DNA of 64,000 nucleotides, taken from assembly GCF_910596095.1 (NCBI RefSeq), contig NC_056548.1:11619151-11683150 (forward strand), given 5' to 3'. Positions within the stretch are counted from its first letter, which is position 1, and every line of letters starts with the position of its first letter. Shown here in pieces: positions 40,262-55,300 of the stretch. Below the pieces are notes generated by a model, which saw only the letters and a list, made by a program, of their open reading frames with translations, was not told the DNA's origin and ran no database searches. The position numbers and the translations under genes were made by a program. This stretch comes from Thunnus maccoyii. Taxonomy: Eukaryota; Chordata; Actinopteri; Scombriformes; Scombridae.

Positions 40262-43200
40262 ATTACAAACGTGCTATTTGGATAACTTCCATTTTTTGGA
40301 TGCTTTCACTGATGTTCTAACAAAATATGAGAACCAGCAGGCATTGCATTCATAAGCATTCATAAGCTACATTGTCAGAAAATTATACTCAGAATACAAT
40401 CAATCAATCAATCAATCGATCAATCAATCAAACTTTATTTATATAGTATATTTCATAGTGGTTGAATGCAATTAAAAGTACTTTATAGGTGATAGACAAA
40501 TACACAGGAAGATAAAGATGGATTGGGTGACTAATGCACATGAAGATACAAGTAAAATGCCAACATTAAAACAAATTGACTTGTGAAATGATAATAATAG
40601 ATTAGAAAGAAAGACATTTAATAAAACCCAAAGAATTGAATAAGACAAAAATTAAAGATAAAGAAATGAGAAGAGAACAGTTAACAGTTAAAATAATAAA
40701 ATAGAATATGAGCAATAAAAGACACAAGTCTGTGTAAAAGTGAAATGTGAAATGTTATTAAATAAAAATACATATTCTAATAATACCATAAAATTACACT
40801 ACATAAAAGCTGCTTTTTGGAGCAGCTAAAAGAGAAGAAGGATTATTATGAAAAGAATGATTGTAATTATCATCTTGGCACTCTATTTGTTTACATGAGA
40901 TTTTAGTTTTGATAATCATTCACCAAGAATCAGCTGCATTTTTTGAACAACTTTTTCAATTTTGGCTTATATGAAGCATGATTCTGACACTGTATGACCT
41001 GTTTCTTGCCTCAGATGTATCCAGAAGCTGATTATTTTGGACATCTACCAGATTTTTCCTGTTGGAACAAGTGGTGCATTCATCCAATCCGACGTAACAG
41101 GGATTCATGTCTGCGTGAAAGGAAAAAAAAAAAAGCCATTAATCATGTAAAGTGCTGCTTACTTGAAATGACACACTTGAGATTAAACTACTGTAATTGG
41201 AGCACCAATTAGTCTTTCATAACTTTCACATAGAAGTGGAGCAAATAGCATTTCTTGAGCAGGATATTTTGGTACTCTTTCAACTGCTGTTGTCTAGAGA
41301 GCAGGGTCTGAGATGTGAGGGGCCAAAGGTCATGTTTGAGGGTAAAGAGACAATGGGGTTTAATGGAGTTTGACGAAAAGGTGATGAACAGGGCTGGAGG
41401 CCTGGATATGCTTTCGGGTTTGGATTTCATAGAGAGAGACAGAGAAGGATGTAGTGCCGGAGAGAAGAATTCCTGCAAAACCTGTGTTTCTGTGTTTCAC
41501 CGTAGGTTTTTTGCACACAGAAAGCACAGGAGTTTGTTGTCATGCATGGCCATTCCTGTCTGTCTGGGCTAGTAATAGACTGGGGGGGAGGGGAGGAGGA
41601 CACAAAGAGGAGGAGGAGTACAAGTACGAGTGTTGGTGGGTGTAGGTTGTAATGCTGGCAGGTCATTTATAACCCTCTGTCTCCCCTCCCCACTGTATTG
41701 GCCTCAGAGAGTGCATGGCACAGGCGAAGTACATCGATCCTGGACTAGAAATTAATTAGATACTGGTTTATGGGAGCATAGAGAAGATAAGGAGAGAAGT
41801 GTTTATATTTATAAGCTAAAACTGTGCTTCAGGGCCCGGGCTAAAGGTCCATTATTAGACATTCAAGTGAGGTCAGAGGTCGTTTTATCAGTTAACAGAG
41901 AATCTTGTGAAGTACTGGTGAACTGAGAGCAGAGAGCCTGAGGACAGAGAGGTCATCAGGTCAAGTTACGGCATCACCACCATTATAATGGCTCTGTGTG
42001 CTGGAATCTGACAGGGCAGACGAGCTGGAGTTAGGGACGAGACAGGCTGACTGACCTCTTAGAAAGAGACAGAAGATCTAGAGGAACGATGAGGTGGCTA
42101 TATATAGAGAGTTGCTGAGGAGAGAACAACAGAGACAGAGAGAGACACCGGCAGAGGCTCTTGAATTTTTCAGTTGTCAAAGTGATTCTACATGTATGAG
42201 GCTTGTTCCTTCAAGGATTGGAGTGAATTAGCATTAAATGTAACATGCAGTGAATTGCATGACTTCAGACTTAAATGTACTTACTGAGACATTTTCAGGT
42301 GAAGCTTATAACAGGATAAAGTAAATATGAAAACATCAATGAGCATTAGTCAAATAAAAAAACCCAAACCATCACAATACAGATGTTATTTGTTTATATG
42401 TTAAAGGGGACATATCATGCACATTTCCAGCTCTATATTTTTATTCTGGAGGTTCAGTGGTATATCTTTATGATTTACAATTAAAAAAACTCCTTATTTA
42501 TTTTACACTGGCCCGTTACGCAGCCCCTCAGCTCAGCCTGTCTCTTTAAGGCCCACCTCCTGATGAGCCCACTCTGCTCTGATTGGCCAGCTTCTGGAAG
42601 CTGCGACTACTCATTGTGTCTACATAAACAAACAATATTAAATTTCAATTCTTGTTCTTGTTCTTTACTCAAAATGTTAATTCTCATGTCAGCCGAAATC
42701 TGATTCAAATATGTGAGTGGATAACAACCATAGCCACAACTTTAGCAACAAAGGCTACGTAATGGAAGGCTGTTTGTGGACAGGCACGAACAATCTGACA
42801 TAATCATGAGGAGGAAGTAGAGGTAACTTTGCAAATGAAGCGTTCAGAGCAGGTTGAAGCCTGAGCTTTTGACTTTTAGGGAGCATTTTTACATACGTTC
42901 ACCTCAAGTTTTGTAACTTTGACTATGTTTAACATAGACATCTGACATCATAACAGTATCAAAACTGACAGAGAATCACAAAAAGCATGATATGTCCCCT
43001 TTAGCAAGACAGGTCTAAAGCCACACAAGCAGTAAGGCTGTAGACAGCAATGATTTGAGCTAAATGCTAACTCTAGCATGGCAACATGCTCACAATGACA
43101 ATTCTAACTTGCTAAATACAAATTACAGCTGAGGTTTCTGGAAATGTCACTGGACACTTTGGTCAAATTAAGATTTTGACCTGACACTAGATGAAAAGTT

Positions 43201-46200
43201 AAGGGATTACCAAAGTAACTACAGGTCTTCCTGAGGGGAAAATGAACATCTGTACCAAATTTCATGGCAATCAATTCAATAGTTGACAAGACATTTTACT
43301 CTGAACCACAAATGTCAACCTCATGTTGGTCACCGATTTCATTAGGAGTCATCATCTGGGAACCATGCATGTCTGTACCAAATTTCATGGCAATCCATCC
43401 AATAGTTGTTGAGATATTTTTGTCTGGACCAAAGGACTGTTATGTCTTATTGCACACAGCCACAGTCAAATACACTAAATCATATCTTTGGATTCATTTG
43501 GAAATCGTTTTTTCTATTTAAATGATTGTTTTTTTTCTGATTTTAAAGTGAGACTATGTAACATTGGAAAGAAGAAACAACTAATTCTTTCTCTTACAAA
43601 TGAAAAGTTGAAATCATAAGTGATACATCGTTCCCTTACTTCATTTAATACACTCAGGGGTTTTGCATCTACAGCCTTGCTTGGTCTGGTATGACCAATG
43701 ATTTGCAGAGGTTATGGCTGTATTACCGACATTGAGCGAGTTCTCTAACTTCATGACTCTTGTCCACTTGTGCATATCAAGGATTAACCTTTCAATGGTT
43801 TTACTGTGAAAGTGACGGTCAGTCCTGCTTGTCCCATTTGACTTGCTCTCAGTCAGGTTACCAAGTGATGATTTTTTGGCCTCTTGGAGGCAGCAAAAAC
43901 AAAGCTGTAAACACACCACTGACATACTATCACTTGTTAAGTTGATAAGACAAACTTGTTAGCCAACAGTTGCTTGTTAACTTTTAGCTCTGTTTTATTG
44001 TACACCAACTCCTAAGTGAGATATCTGCTAACTGCTGAACTACATACACAAGCTAGTTGCTAAGTATGTCCATCTGGTGCCAGGCAGTTAGTTTACAGAG
44101 GGTTTTTAGAGATTTTAGACCAAAATAAGGAGCTGAGAAAGCTGATTGGAATAATTCATGTTGGTTTTCACATTACACAAAGTAATTTGAGCTATTGTAA
44201 ATAAAGTATAAAAATATTGTTTGAAGCAGCTTTAAAACAACTGACTTTAAAGAATATTGGGTGATGAAGGGTTGCCAGTCATGATACTCTCACTTAAAGA
44301 CCTTTGGAGTAGAGATATTCATTTGTGAGGAAGATAATTTTCTCTTAAGTGAAGTTTTATGATTAAGGCATGTTAAAGGATGTCAAAGTAAGGCTATAGT
44401 TTAAGGAATATAGTCAATGATAGGTCCTCATAAGGATTAAAGCACAATAGGATTAATTTCTGCCTGTGCCACTGATGCAAAGATTGGACTACAGTTTATA
44501 TTTGGCAAAAGATATATTTTATATCCAAAATCACTGAGACGTTCTTGCCCCCTAAACCTCACCTTGAGCAACCCAACTGTGTATAAATATAGTATACTGT
44601 AAGTGTGTGTGTGAATGATTTCTGCCTGGTTAACTTCACAGCCCGGGGCATTACTGGTTTTTCCCTTCCCCACCAGTGTGTATGTGTGTCAGATTGAGTG
44701 CAAGAAAAAGACAAAAAAAGACTAAAAGAGAGAGAAAGAGAAGGAGAGGAAGCAAAAGAAAAAAGGTTGTTAGGGAATGCTTAGGGGTGTGGGACCATCT
44801 GTTGCTAAAACAATTCGGTTCTACCCCTCCTTTGTTGTTTGGTTCATTCAGATGCACACATCTGGTGACTTTTTCAGGGCTCAAACCCTCATTGTCTCAA
44901 CCTTCACAGTTGAGTGTTTATGTCAGGAAACAAGATCATTCATAATTATCAATATTGTCTTAATGAGTCACCAGAATTTGTCATTGTAATGTCTCAGGGC
45001 TTCAAACAATATTTGCATTATCTTTAATCGATTAATTGTTTAGACTTTAAAATGTCAGAAAATAGTGAAAAATGCCCAAAACACTTTCCTAAAGCCCAAG
45101 ATGACGTCTTCAACTGTCTTATTTTATCAGACCAACATTCAAACCCCCAAAATATTCTATTTACAATTATATAAAACCGAGAAAACAATTTACAAGCTTA
45201 AACCTGGGAATGTTTACTTGTGCTGGAAAATTGACTGAAATGAGTAATCTATCATCAAAATAGTTAATATTTTGTTGATTAACTAATCGATTAATTGACT
45301 AATTGTTTCAGCTTTATAAAATCAGTGCTGCATATTGGGAGAAGTGATCCTTGAACATGTTCTATGTAATCTTGCTGTAATCATTCCTCCTGTTCATAAG
45401 AGATCCATTCATAATGCACTTCAATGTAACTGATGAGGGCCAACATTGACAGCCCTCCTTTTGTGCAAAAATGCATCTAAAAGTTTACTTGAGGTTAATA
45501 TGAAGCTTCAGCTTTAATCAAGTCAATATATTTCAAGTTACTGTCCCTATTTTTGTTGTGATCCTTCCACTACAGCTGAACAGGAAAACACTGTCTGTCG
45601 AGACACAAAGAGGGAACTTTTTACTAAAAGGTCTGTAACTGTGGATGATTTCCACTTTTTTTTACTAACTCAGACTGCTGAAGTCTCACATTATCTTCAG
45701 TTAAACTTTAATTTTTTGCTCAAACTGAAGACTGGATTTTGCCCCCCATTACTTACATTGTAAGTGCATCTCTGTGAATTTCTGTCTCATCTGGCTGCTG
45801 ATGTTTTGGGATATTGTGGAATGTGTTTTGATGAATTGTTTTAGATTAATTTTATTTCATTTATTTGGGGACAGTTATTGGTTTTCTTTATGGAGTTGTC
45901 TTTAGGATGATATATTTTACATGACTGTATTGGAGATTTTATACATGATTTATAACTTCAGTGTTTCATTCTGTTATTGTGATGTACTTTGAGACATAAA
46001 AATTTCTTTTTACCTTTTTCGTACACTTACAAACACATCAGAGTCAGTGCAATACACTGAATTGTGCAACAACTTCAGGGGGAAGATATGTGATGTGCAC
46101 AGTCCATTTCTTGTCTTTACAATACTCAAGTGGCCATATTGACTGCCTCCTCCTCCTCCTCCTCTTCCTCTTCTTGTTTCCTTTTCTGTACCCTCTTGTC

Positions 46201-46315
46201 TCCCTCAACTGTATTGCTGTGCCCCCTCGAGGTCAGAGGTCAGTGACTGTGTGAAAGAGGGCTTTGTCTGTGTGGAAAGGTCTGGGAAGAGCACACTTCC
46301 TCTGACCCTGAGCCT

Positions 46316-46357
<42 letters not shown>

Positions 46358-49300
46358 ATTTCAAGCACTGTTGCTTCACCTTGGCAGAAAGTCCAGATGT
46401 TACAGTCTTTTTCTCTCATTAAACACATCTGTAACATCTGTCTGTGCACCCATGCACAGTCATCACACAGACAGACTGGAATAAATGTGGTTTACTGTTC
46501 TTATGTGTTTTTGGTGAAACTAACCTGAGCTAACCTCTCTTATAAAAAGCAGTATATGTGCACTGTATTCTGTGATGTACCAATACAGAAAATAATCTAC
46601 ATTTTGCTTCATATCTTAGTGTTCTTTGCCTCCACCCCATCTGTTACCTGTCATGTGTTACGGGTTACCAAAAAAGAGTTTTAGTCCACAAGTTTCTATG
46701 AATAGCTTGCAACCAGGATGGTATTATCAAACCAGAAAAAAATATTATGATACATCAGTGGGAAAAGTATCAGCTTAGATCTAAAAGCTCTGTTTCAAAA
46801 TCCAAGTTGTGTTTACTTGCCTGCTGTCAGCTAAAAGCTGAAGACTTTCACCAGAGGATTCATTACTTGATGTAACCAAACACCAAACATCTTCCATACA
46901 GGTTGCACTGCTTAACCTCAGTCTTTTTGTGTGTTTGTGTGATCCAGGGGACCCGTGTTTGGGTCAGAGAGAAGGAACAGCTGGTTCCCGCCACGGTCAA
47001 CTCCTGCGGAGATGGAACCCTTGTCGTCACAACTGACTATGGAGAGGTAAGGGCTGTACACACACACGCACACACACGCACTACTCATATCTGTCGTGTC
47101 TGATCATGTTTGCATTTAGTATGTTATCAAGTGCTGCCAAGAAGGTCTCAATGACCCTCCAGTGTGTTATAATGTATTAGATTGTTCACAGCAGGCACAA
47201 TCTTTTACAAGTTTTTGTATACACTGTGACAGAAGTAGAACTGAACTGGATTAAACCAAGGAAATCATGGAGTGCTTTGTCTGGGTGAGGATATAATTTG
47301 TGATTACCGGGTAGATAGATCCATCAGGTTCATTCATTGGATAAAGTTACATGTAGATTGGTGTAGTATAGGGTTACTCAAATACAAATCTTAGAGGTCC
47401 ACTTACCAAATCTCCACTGCATCAAAGTCCAGTAAGGATTCATTACATAATATTTCAGTACAAAAATGCCAGTGCTATGTACATGAACAGCATTTCTATA
47501 TTAATGAGAGAGGTGACACCTGGGTTGTGTCCACAAGTCTTTAAACATGGGTTGTGATAGCAAACTGGTGTGTTCATTAGTGAGTCTGCTGCAGGATGAG
47601 TTCATTGTTTAAAATGATCTTACAGTTATTCTGCTGGAGGCTTGATCTGACAAGATCAGATGGTTCATCTTTATGGTTCGTACCTCTGTGCTTTTTGAGA
47701 TGCTTTTGTTCAAAACAGGCATATTTTGTGTCGTCATTATGGCCACTGTTTCATTGCATATCAAACACATATACAGTAGGTCTCATGCTTCCCTCAGGAA
47801 AAATGAACACGCATTTCTCAGTCCACTCATCCTTAAATTCATGATTCATTTTACTCTTTCAACCGGAGCGCTAACATCCGACAACAGCCTTGCTAACTGT
47901 GGCAGCTAGCGGGTGGCTGACATGTGAGGTGATGTAGCAATGTGTCACTCAAAAGTGGTCCGGGTCAGGTTACAGTGAAATTCAGTTAATCTGGTCTCGA
48001 TTAAATTGTTATTTGGTCTGAATCTGGACCAGAGTTCGCCTATTGAGTATATTGAGCACTGAGAATGGTGTAGTAGTGTCAGTTTATGTTCACTGAACGA
48101 CAACACTGTGTTTTTATTCAGTTAAATACAACATCTTGTCTTGTGAATAAGGAAATTCTTCTGATTTGTAACATTAGTGGTAGTTATTGCAGATTATTTG
48201 TGATGGATCTGTTTTGCTAAGGCTCAGTAGTGATGAATTGTTACATGCTGGAGAAAAGCAAAATATTGTATATGGATAAAACTCCAAGGTAATGTCTTAA
48301 TTACACAGTTTTTTTCCCCACTAAAAATGTGATTATCTGGGAAAAAATGGTTTACCAGTAAAAGAAAAGTTTCTGTTTATGAGAGGTGATGGGCCAAACT
48401 TCAAAAGCCCTCAGAAAATAATACATTTTTAATGTGAAGTGGGCTGTTTCTTTAGCAAACTGTCTAAACAGAACAGAAAACACTCTGCAGCCTGAAAACA
48501 CATTTAATTAGTTAGTAGAGATGAATAGCGTCAGCGTTCATATACTGCTGAGTGAAATCTGCAGCAGTTGCATGTAATGTGTCGTCTATGCATTAGTTTG
48601 GGGGTAAAGGTCAGCGTGAAGGTGAGGCAGCTGTGCAGGTTCATCCCCTCCTGTGCAGATCAATAGAAACTCCGGGTCATGACGCTCCACTTTCCTGCCC
48701 CAGTTCCTTCCTACTCCTCTCTCTCTTCTTCTTCCTCATACATATGCAAAATGCATCCCTGACACACATTCAGCCTCAAGAGGAGAGCTAGAATAGATAG
48801 AGAGCATTATGGGAGCACATGCTCGTTTCAGGATGTCAGATGTTGGGACAGAGTTGCCTGTAGTCGTTCTAAATGGCAAATCCAGGCGGCTGCCCCAACG
48901 CCAACGCTTAAACACCAACCCCCCTGCCAAAATAATGGAATTGAATGTTTAAATCTCATTATGAGTGTGTGTGTGTGTGCTCATCTAATCTGCATCAGAG
49001 CAAGAACAGGCACACGTTGCTCTTTGGATTTAATGTTTTTTTGATGCCTGATGTGTTTGGCACACATGCACACACACACACACACGCACGCACACACATG
49101 CGCTCCAGTTGGCAGCGTTTAGATGGAGCTAATAATAGACTTGGTTCTTTGGCCCTAATTCAAGAGTCTCAATCCACTCTTTATACCCCCAAAGAACATC
49201 CACATGTACACTCTCTTTCACATTCGCTGTACAATGAGTTCATGTTTCGTGGCCTTTAAGACATGAAGTGGCCTCATGCAACTCTAAAAGCATCGTCTTT

Positions 49301-52300
49301 TGAAGAAGCCGCTTCAGTGTTTCTGTTCGGGGACGCAGCAGGGGCAGACAGGCATTTCCCAAAATAGAGAATTGGTTATAGGAGCAGGCATTCTCTTTGC
49401 TCTGGATTATGAATGTCCATAACCTCCCCAACCCCCATCCAGCTCTCCCTGCATCCCTCTACCCCTCCCTCTCTGCTAGCTGTTGGTGTTTAAATGTTAG
49501 CTCTGCAGGAGGTGGTGAATATTTGATAGAGAAACAGCGGGATCGGGGGCTTTTCCCTGTTACAACAGCATCTGACCCATGCAAACAGTCCCATGCTCCC
49601 ATCGCTTCCTGTTGCTCTCCTGATCTTGGTCATAAATGCATTTTTGATTCCACTGAGCTGAGAGTTCAGTAAGTCCCAGAAGCATTTTTGATAGCCTAAA
49701 GAACAAAACAGTTAAAAATGACGACAATATTGATGCCAACATGGCGGGTAGAGCATGCAAACACATGAAAAATTTAACAGCATTTGACTATTTTTGTAAA
49801 GTTTTACTTTTCTTCTTCCCTTTTCTTTCTCATACTCTCTTCCTCGCTGCTCTGCTCACTGTGGTTCTGTAGTCTACGGTACAGACCTTGACCCAGTTCA
49901 CCACATTACCAATTCTGGGTTACAAATGCTGCGGCTGCAAACCTACGAGCCTTCATGTCAAATCAGCACAGCTCACAACTACCAGGGGTATATGCAACCC
50001 TTTACATCATTCATAGCCATTTTTACTCTGCTTTTTCAACAGTAGGTTTGTCATTTAAATAGAAATATTCTAGCTTGTTGAACACCTTTGCCCCATCATG
50101 CAGGTATAAAATCATTAATTTAAATTGAGATGTTTGGTGGCAGCCTAATGGTGCATGTTTTATTTCTACTACTGTATCCTCTCGCCGTGCATGGTGGTAC
50201 ACAATCACCCAAATTTAACCCTTCCCAGTCATTCCCCACTTATGTATTTATATATTTAACCTCTATTTATACAGGGTGAGTTGGCTCAGCATACATACTC
50301 TATAATAGCAATACCCTGTTTAGTGTTTAAATCACAAAGAAACTAACAAGGACAGACAGACACTTTAATAAAAAACAAATTAGACAATATATGTGAAAAG
50401 TTTCTGAACTATTGTGTAATCAGTGTCACAACTCTTGTCAGTCAGATTTATTTGTCTTTTTAATACCTTAAAATAAATATAAAGTATCATATATTATATA
50501 CATATATAGAGTAGCTGCTTGATGAACTGATGTAGAGCTGCAACGATTAGTTGGTTAATTGATCAGTCAATCAGAAAATTAATTGCCAACCATTCTGATA
50601 CTGTATGAATTTTTTGGAGCCATTTTTTAAATAGAAAAAATGTGAATATTTTCTGGTTTCTTTAGTCCTCTCTGACAGTAAATGGCTGGGTTGTGGACTG
50701 TTGGTCAGGACAAAACATTTTAGGTTGCACCTTAGGCTTTGAGAAATAGTGACTGACGACTAATCGTTTAATTGAGAAAATAAGTGACAGAGTCATTGAT
50801 AATGAAAATAAATCATTAATTGCAGCCCTCAAACGTCAATACCCATCCTTCAATGCAAAGTGGAAAGCCCTTGTCAGCATTTGCCGTCATCATTTTAGAA
50901 ATATTATGTGTGTGTGGCTTATTTGATGGGATGGGAAGCCTCGTTATATCAATAAGTGACTCCTCTGTCTGTCTGTGATCCATCTGTCCATTTTAAACCA
51001 CTTAAATGGGTCTGGGTTGCGGTGGGAGTGTGTTAAGCAAAGGTAGCCCAGCACATATCCCAAGGTGTTCCCAGGCTAGATAGGATTGGTTGTCCCACCA
51101 CTGGATCTGCACTGTGGTCTCTGCTCAGCTGGGCATGACCAGGATACCATTCATTCACTTGCGTTTTGTTTCATCAGTGACTACCCACAACTCATGACCA
51201 TAAATGAGGGTTTGAGGGTAAATTGACTGGTAAAGTTAAACAATCTCCTTGGATTATGAAAACCTTAGATATTAGCATTGCATTAACCAAGGTTTTACCT
51301 TTTCCTTTGAAGTATGAGTCGAGTAGAGCTTTACAGCGTATAGAATCCGATTAGATTAGATCAGATTAGATGAAACTTTAATGAACCTGTGGTGAAACTG
51401 GGTCAACAAAGAACTGGAATATACAGTAGATAAATATAGAGATAGAACAAATAGATAGCACTGAAGATATTACAGAGGATGAACATACCGACAACATAAA
51501 AAGATAAATATAGATCATTGTATGGAGACACAAAACTCCTACTGGCTTATAATTATATGTCAGTGATGTTAGATTAAGCAGGGAAATAACTATTTACAGA
51601 TATGTGCTGAAAGTGTGTTTTCACTGTATTGAACACCTTCCCTGTAATTTTTCTTGTTACAGTACATTTTTTGTCTAGATGAAGGTTCATATTTTCAACT
51701 TCCTATTAATAATCAGACATGTTTAGACAATTTTCTTTGTTTTAGAACTTTATTAATGTCAATAAATTTACAAATTAAACAACAACAAGGTGATGACATG
51801 AAATACTAATTTCACATATAGGATATTTAAATTACATTTTAAGTAAAAAATATATAATATATTTAACATATAAACACACTGATAATAATAAACGGAGTAA
51901 ATAAAAAAATCTAAGACATGTGTAATAATTGCATAAAGGTGATAACAAACACAAACAAACAAATAAACACAACAACAATAACAACAACAACAAAGGAAGA
52001 GACATTTGGAGTTAGCTCATCAAATTTATGTATTAAGAATTTTCCTAATAAAATAATAAAATTGACTACATTTTATTATTTTGTATTATATTACAGATCG
52101 TCCTGGTCTGGTTGCTATGGATACAGCAACAGAACCAGCACCAGGCTTCTCCTTACATAATGCTTCATTTTTGATTTTGATGTCACAACATGTATGTTTT
52201 TTGGACACATTTACACACACACATGCGCACGCACACACACACACAGGAATGGGCTGTACATGGGAAAATATGTAGACACACAGAAATAAGGCTGCACAAG

Positions 52301-52327
52301 AATAAAAGCACACACGCACCTGTATGC

Positions 52328-52358
<31 letters not shown>

Positions 52359-55300
52359 CACTGTGTTATGTGACCTGGATTTCCTATAGCTAGCGTGAAA
52401 GCTGTACTGAGACCTCACGCGAGCACAGAACATGCTGCAGGGATGTCTTACTCCTTGTGCACACATGCACAAAATGACTGCAAGTACATAGGCACACACA
52501 CTCTTTGAAATGTGGCTAATGAAAAGTGCGGAAAATGACTTGTTTTGTCTGATTCTGCAGAGAAACAAGCTGATGCTGCTGTGTGATCTCCTGACCCACA
52601 TTCGTCCTCACAGTTTCACATTTCTAACCCTCTGAGGATCCTGTAGTTACTCACTCGCTTAGCATCTTATAATGAGTTTAATGTAACATAAAAACACAAA
52701 TATGCAAACACACAGACACACACACACACATTTCTCTGTGTGTTTCTTTCTGTCTGTATCTCACCTTCTCTGTCTCTCTGCAACGTCCCTTATCTGTGAA
52801 GAAACAAGGCAGTTTCTCCCCTTGGGGTGGGATGAGTGTGAGTTGCCTAATCTTAAAGGATGATGTCATATGAAATGTGTTACCCACTTCTTTACTGTGG
52901 GGCAGAAATGGAGTTAAAGCTTGTTGTTAACCTCTTTTTTCTCAATTGAAAATTCACAAAAGCTCTGGTAAAAAAAAAAGAGAGAGAGAAGAATGAGCTT
53001 TAAAAATATACAACACAGGTTTGGAGTTAATTTCAAACTGCACATATGCCAAATTTGGGGGAATTGAAAACAATTTTTATCAATATTAGTGTTGTTTTAT
53101 ATACTCAAAGCTCTTTTCAGTGATGTTGGCAAATTTAAAGTGATTAGAGCTGCAACGATTAGTTGATTAATTAATTCATTCAGTCATTCATCGATTGACA
53201 GAAAATTAATAAATTAATAAAAAAGGAAAACATCCGAAAAAAATTAAGTATTGGCAACTGTTTTGATAATTGATTAATAGTTTTGGGTCATTTTTTGAGA
53301 AAAAACATCCAAATTCTCTGATTCCAGCAAATATAAACATCTTCTGGTGTCTTTAGTCCTCTATGATAGTAAACTTGAATATCTTTGGGTTGTGGATTGT
53401 TGAACAAGACATTTGAGGACGTAACCTTCGACTTTTGGAAACAATGATTGTCATTTTTCACTATTTTTTGACATTTTATAGCCCAAATAACTAATTGATA
53501 AATCAAGAAAATAATCGACAGATTAATTGATAATGAAAATAATTGTTAGTTGCAACCCTAAAATTGATAAAATTATATTATTTCCATTGAATTTAACTTT
53601 TTTTCCTTTATTGGACAGCTGTATAGTAGATAAGTAGACAGGAAACAAAAGAAGGGTGAGGGGCATGACATGCAACAAAGGTCCCTGGCTGGAAATGAAC
53701 TGATGTTGCGGTTATGTGGCATGTGCTGTAACCATTCAGCTACCAGGGCACTCCCATTATTTCCATTTAAATTATTCAGAAAAGATGTGGGAAACTGTTT
53801 TTATATACAGTATATTAAATATATATTGTATTCTTGAAGCCTGTGGCCAGTTCTATGCATTAGAGCACGTTGGTTTTGAGATAAAGTGACTTGTTGACAC
53901 TGTTGGCCTTTAGCTGCCAGAGTCAGATTACACAAAATACCTCCTCAGTGTTCCCCAATCCTAATCTGACACATGAAGGTCTGCCAGATGTGATCCAAGG
54001 TCAGCGGGGAGAGATGCAGGTGCTGTGTGTTACTGTATCTTCTACTGGTGAATAGAGGTTTGCAGAGTATTTAGGTCACTGTGCCCAGAGCTCTCTCTCT
54101 CTCTTTCTCTCTCCATCTTTATCTCTCTCTCGCCTCCTCTCCTCACTCTGGCTGCAGCTAATATGTGAAGTCAGATGAAGAGGCTTGTCTCCCCTGGCTC
54201 TCCTCCTGAATCATGCAAAGCAGATTCAGACATCAGAGGGCTTTACAGGAAGACCACTGCATGCACTGTATGTATGTGTGTGTGTGTATGAAAGGGGTTT
54301 TTCACATGAGCAATAAGGGTGAAGAGTGCAGCAATTTTACTGGAAGAGAGAAGTAACAGAAAGTGATAAAAAGGAAGAGAAAGGGCTGTAAAAGAGACAG
54401 TAAATATTGTCAACAAATCCCACAAAAAGGCCAAATCCTACTAACAAGTATTCCCTGCATAGCCAAAGCATGATTTACTTATTCGTCTGTGCCAAAAACC
54501 TCCATTGCTGTCTGAAAACACATCAGTAGGTGTCACACTTTTCCATTGGGTGACATGTGCCTTCGTTATGATGAACCTGGGCACTGTAGTTTATTTTGAT
54601 TCGATCATATACACCATCTTGCTGCCATAAATGCTAACTAATACACCAAATGTGTATTAATCCGCCACTGAAAATAGTCCCCTAGTAAATGCACTTTTTA
54701 CTCCTGCTCAAGTAATTTTTCCTAAAAAGTACAGTGCCCAGATTATTTAGGAAATTGCTTAGCCTTTTTTAATTAAAAAAAAAAAATCATATGTGACACA
54801 TTTTAAAGATCTTCAGGAGGAACAAATACGTTTGGGGCTGGGAGAGAGAAAATGATGTAATAACACATTATTGGTTTTGGTCTATTCATGGGATTCTTTA
54901 ACCGTAAGAAAAATAAAGAATAACATCAGCTTTATCCTTTAAGTCTCTCCCACACAATACAAATTCTAGTAAGAGATGTACAGCTGAAGACAAATCAGAC
55001 TGTGCTCTCCCTCTAAATTACTCTCATTCTGTCTTCTCCTCTCTCTGTTTTTCACTCACTAATTCCATGTATTTCTTCTCTTCCTCTCTCCAATAATGAA
55101 TTATTAAATATGAAGTATCCCATTTTAGACTCTCTGGGTAGTCAAACTTATTGTGTGTGTGTATGTGTGTGTGTGCTGCAAATATAGTACAGTCTCTGTG
55201 TGTGTTAATGCACAGATTGTGTGTTAAAACCCACCAGAGGGCAATGGAAGGAGACGACGTTTGCCAAAACCTTTTTTCTTTTTTCTTTCTTTTCTTTCCA

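Larger units (their letters stand above)
28785..46947 (+). other. myo10: myo10 intron 1 (18.2 kb)
   Basis: Donor GTAAGC, acceptor GATCCAG. No embedded gene recognised on either strand. It carries two TIR elements (31166-31508, 42403-43002), MITE-family copies, fish-typical short dispersed pieces (33963-34040, 40052-40170, 40398-40450) and many simple repeats. A segment with 'ggcccacatc'-type repeated phrases at about 37380-37760 also looks like a dispersed repeat. Confidence 0.8.

Noticed and set aside
40398..40435. CAATCAAT repeats, considered as a CRISPR-like array
   Set aside because: It is a simple tetranucleotide repeat without spacers in a vertebrate genome.
40994..41212. 72-residue frame (QMYPEADYFGH…), considered as an intronic exon
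   Set aside because: It looks protein-like for about 30 residues but lacks splice-site partners and I recognise no family.
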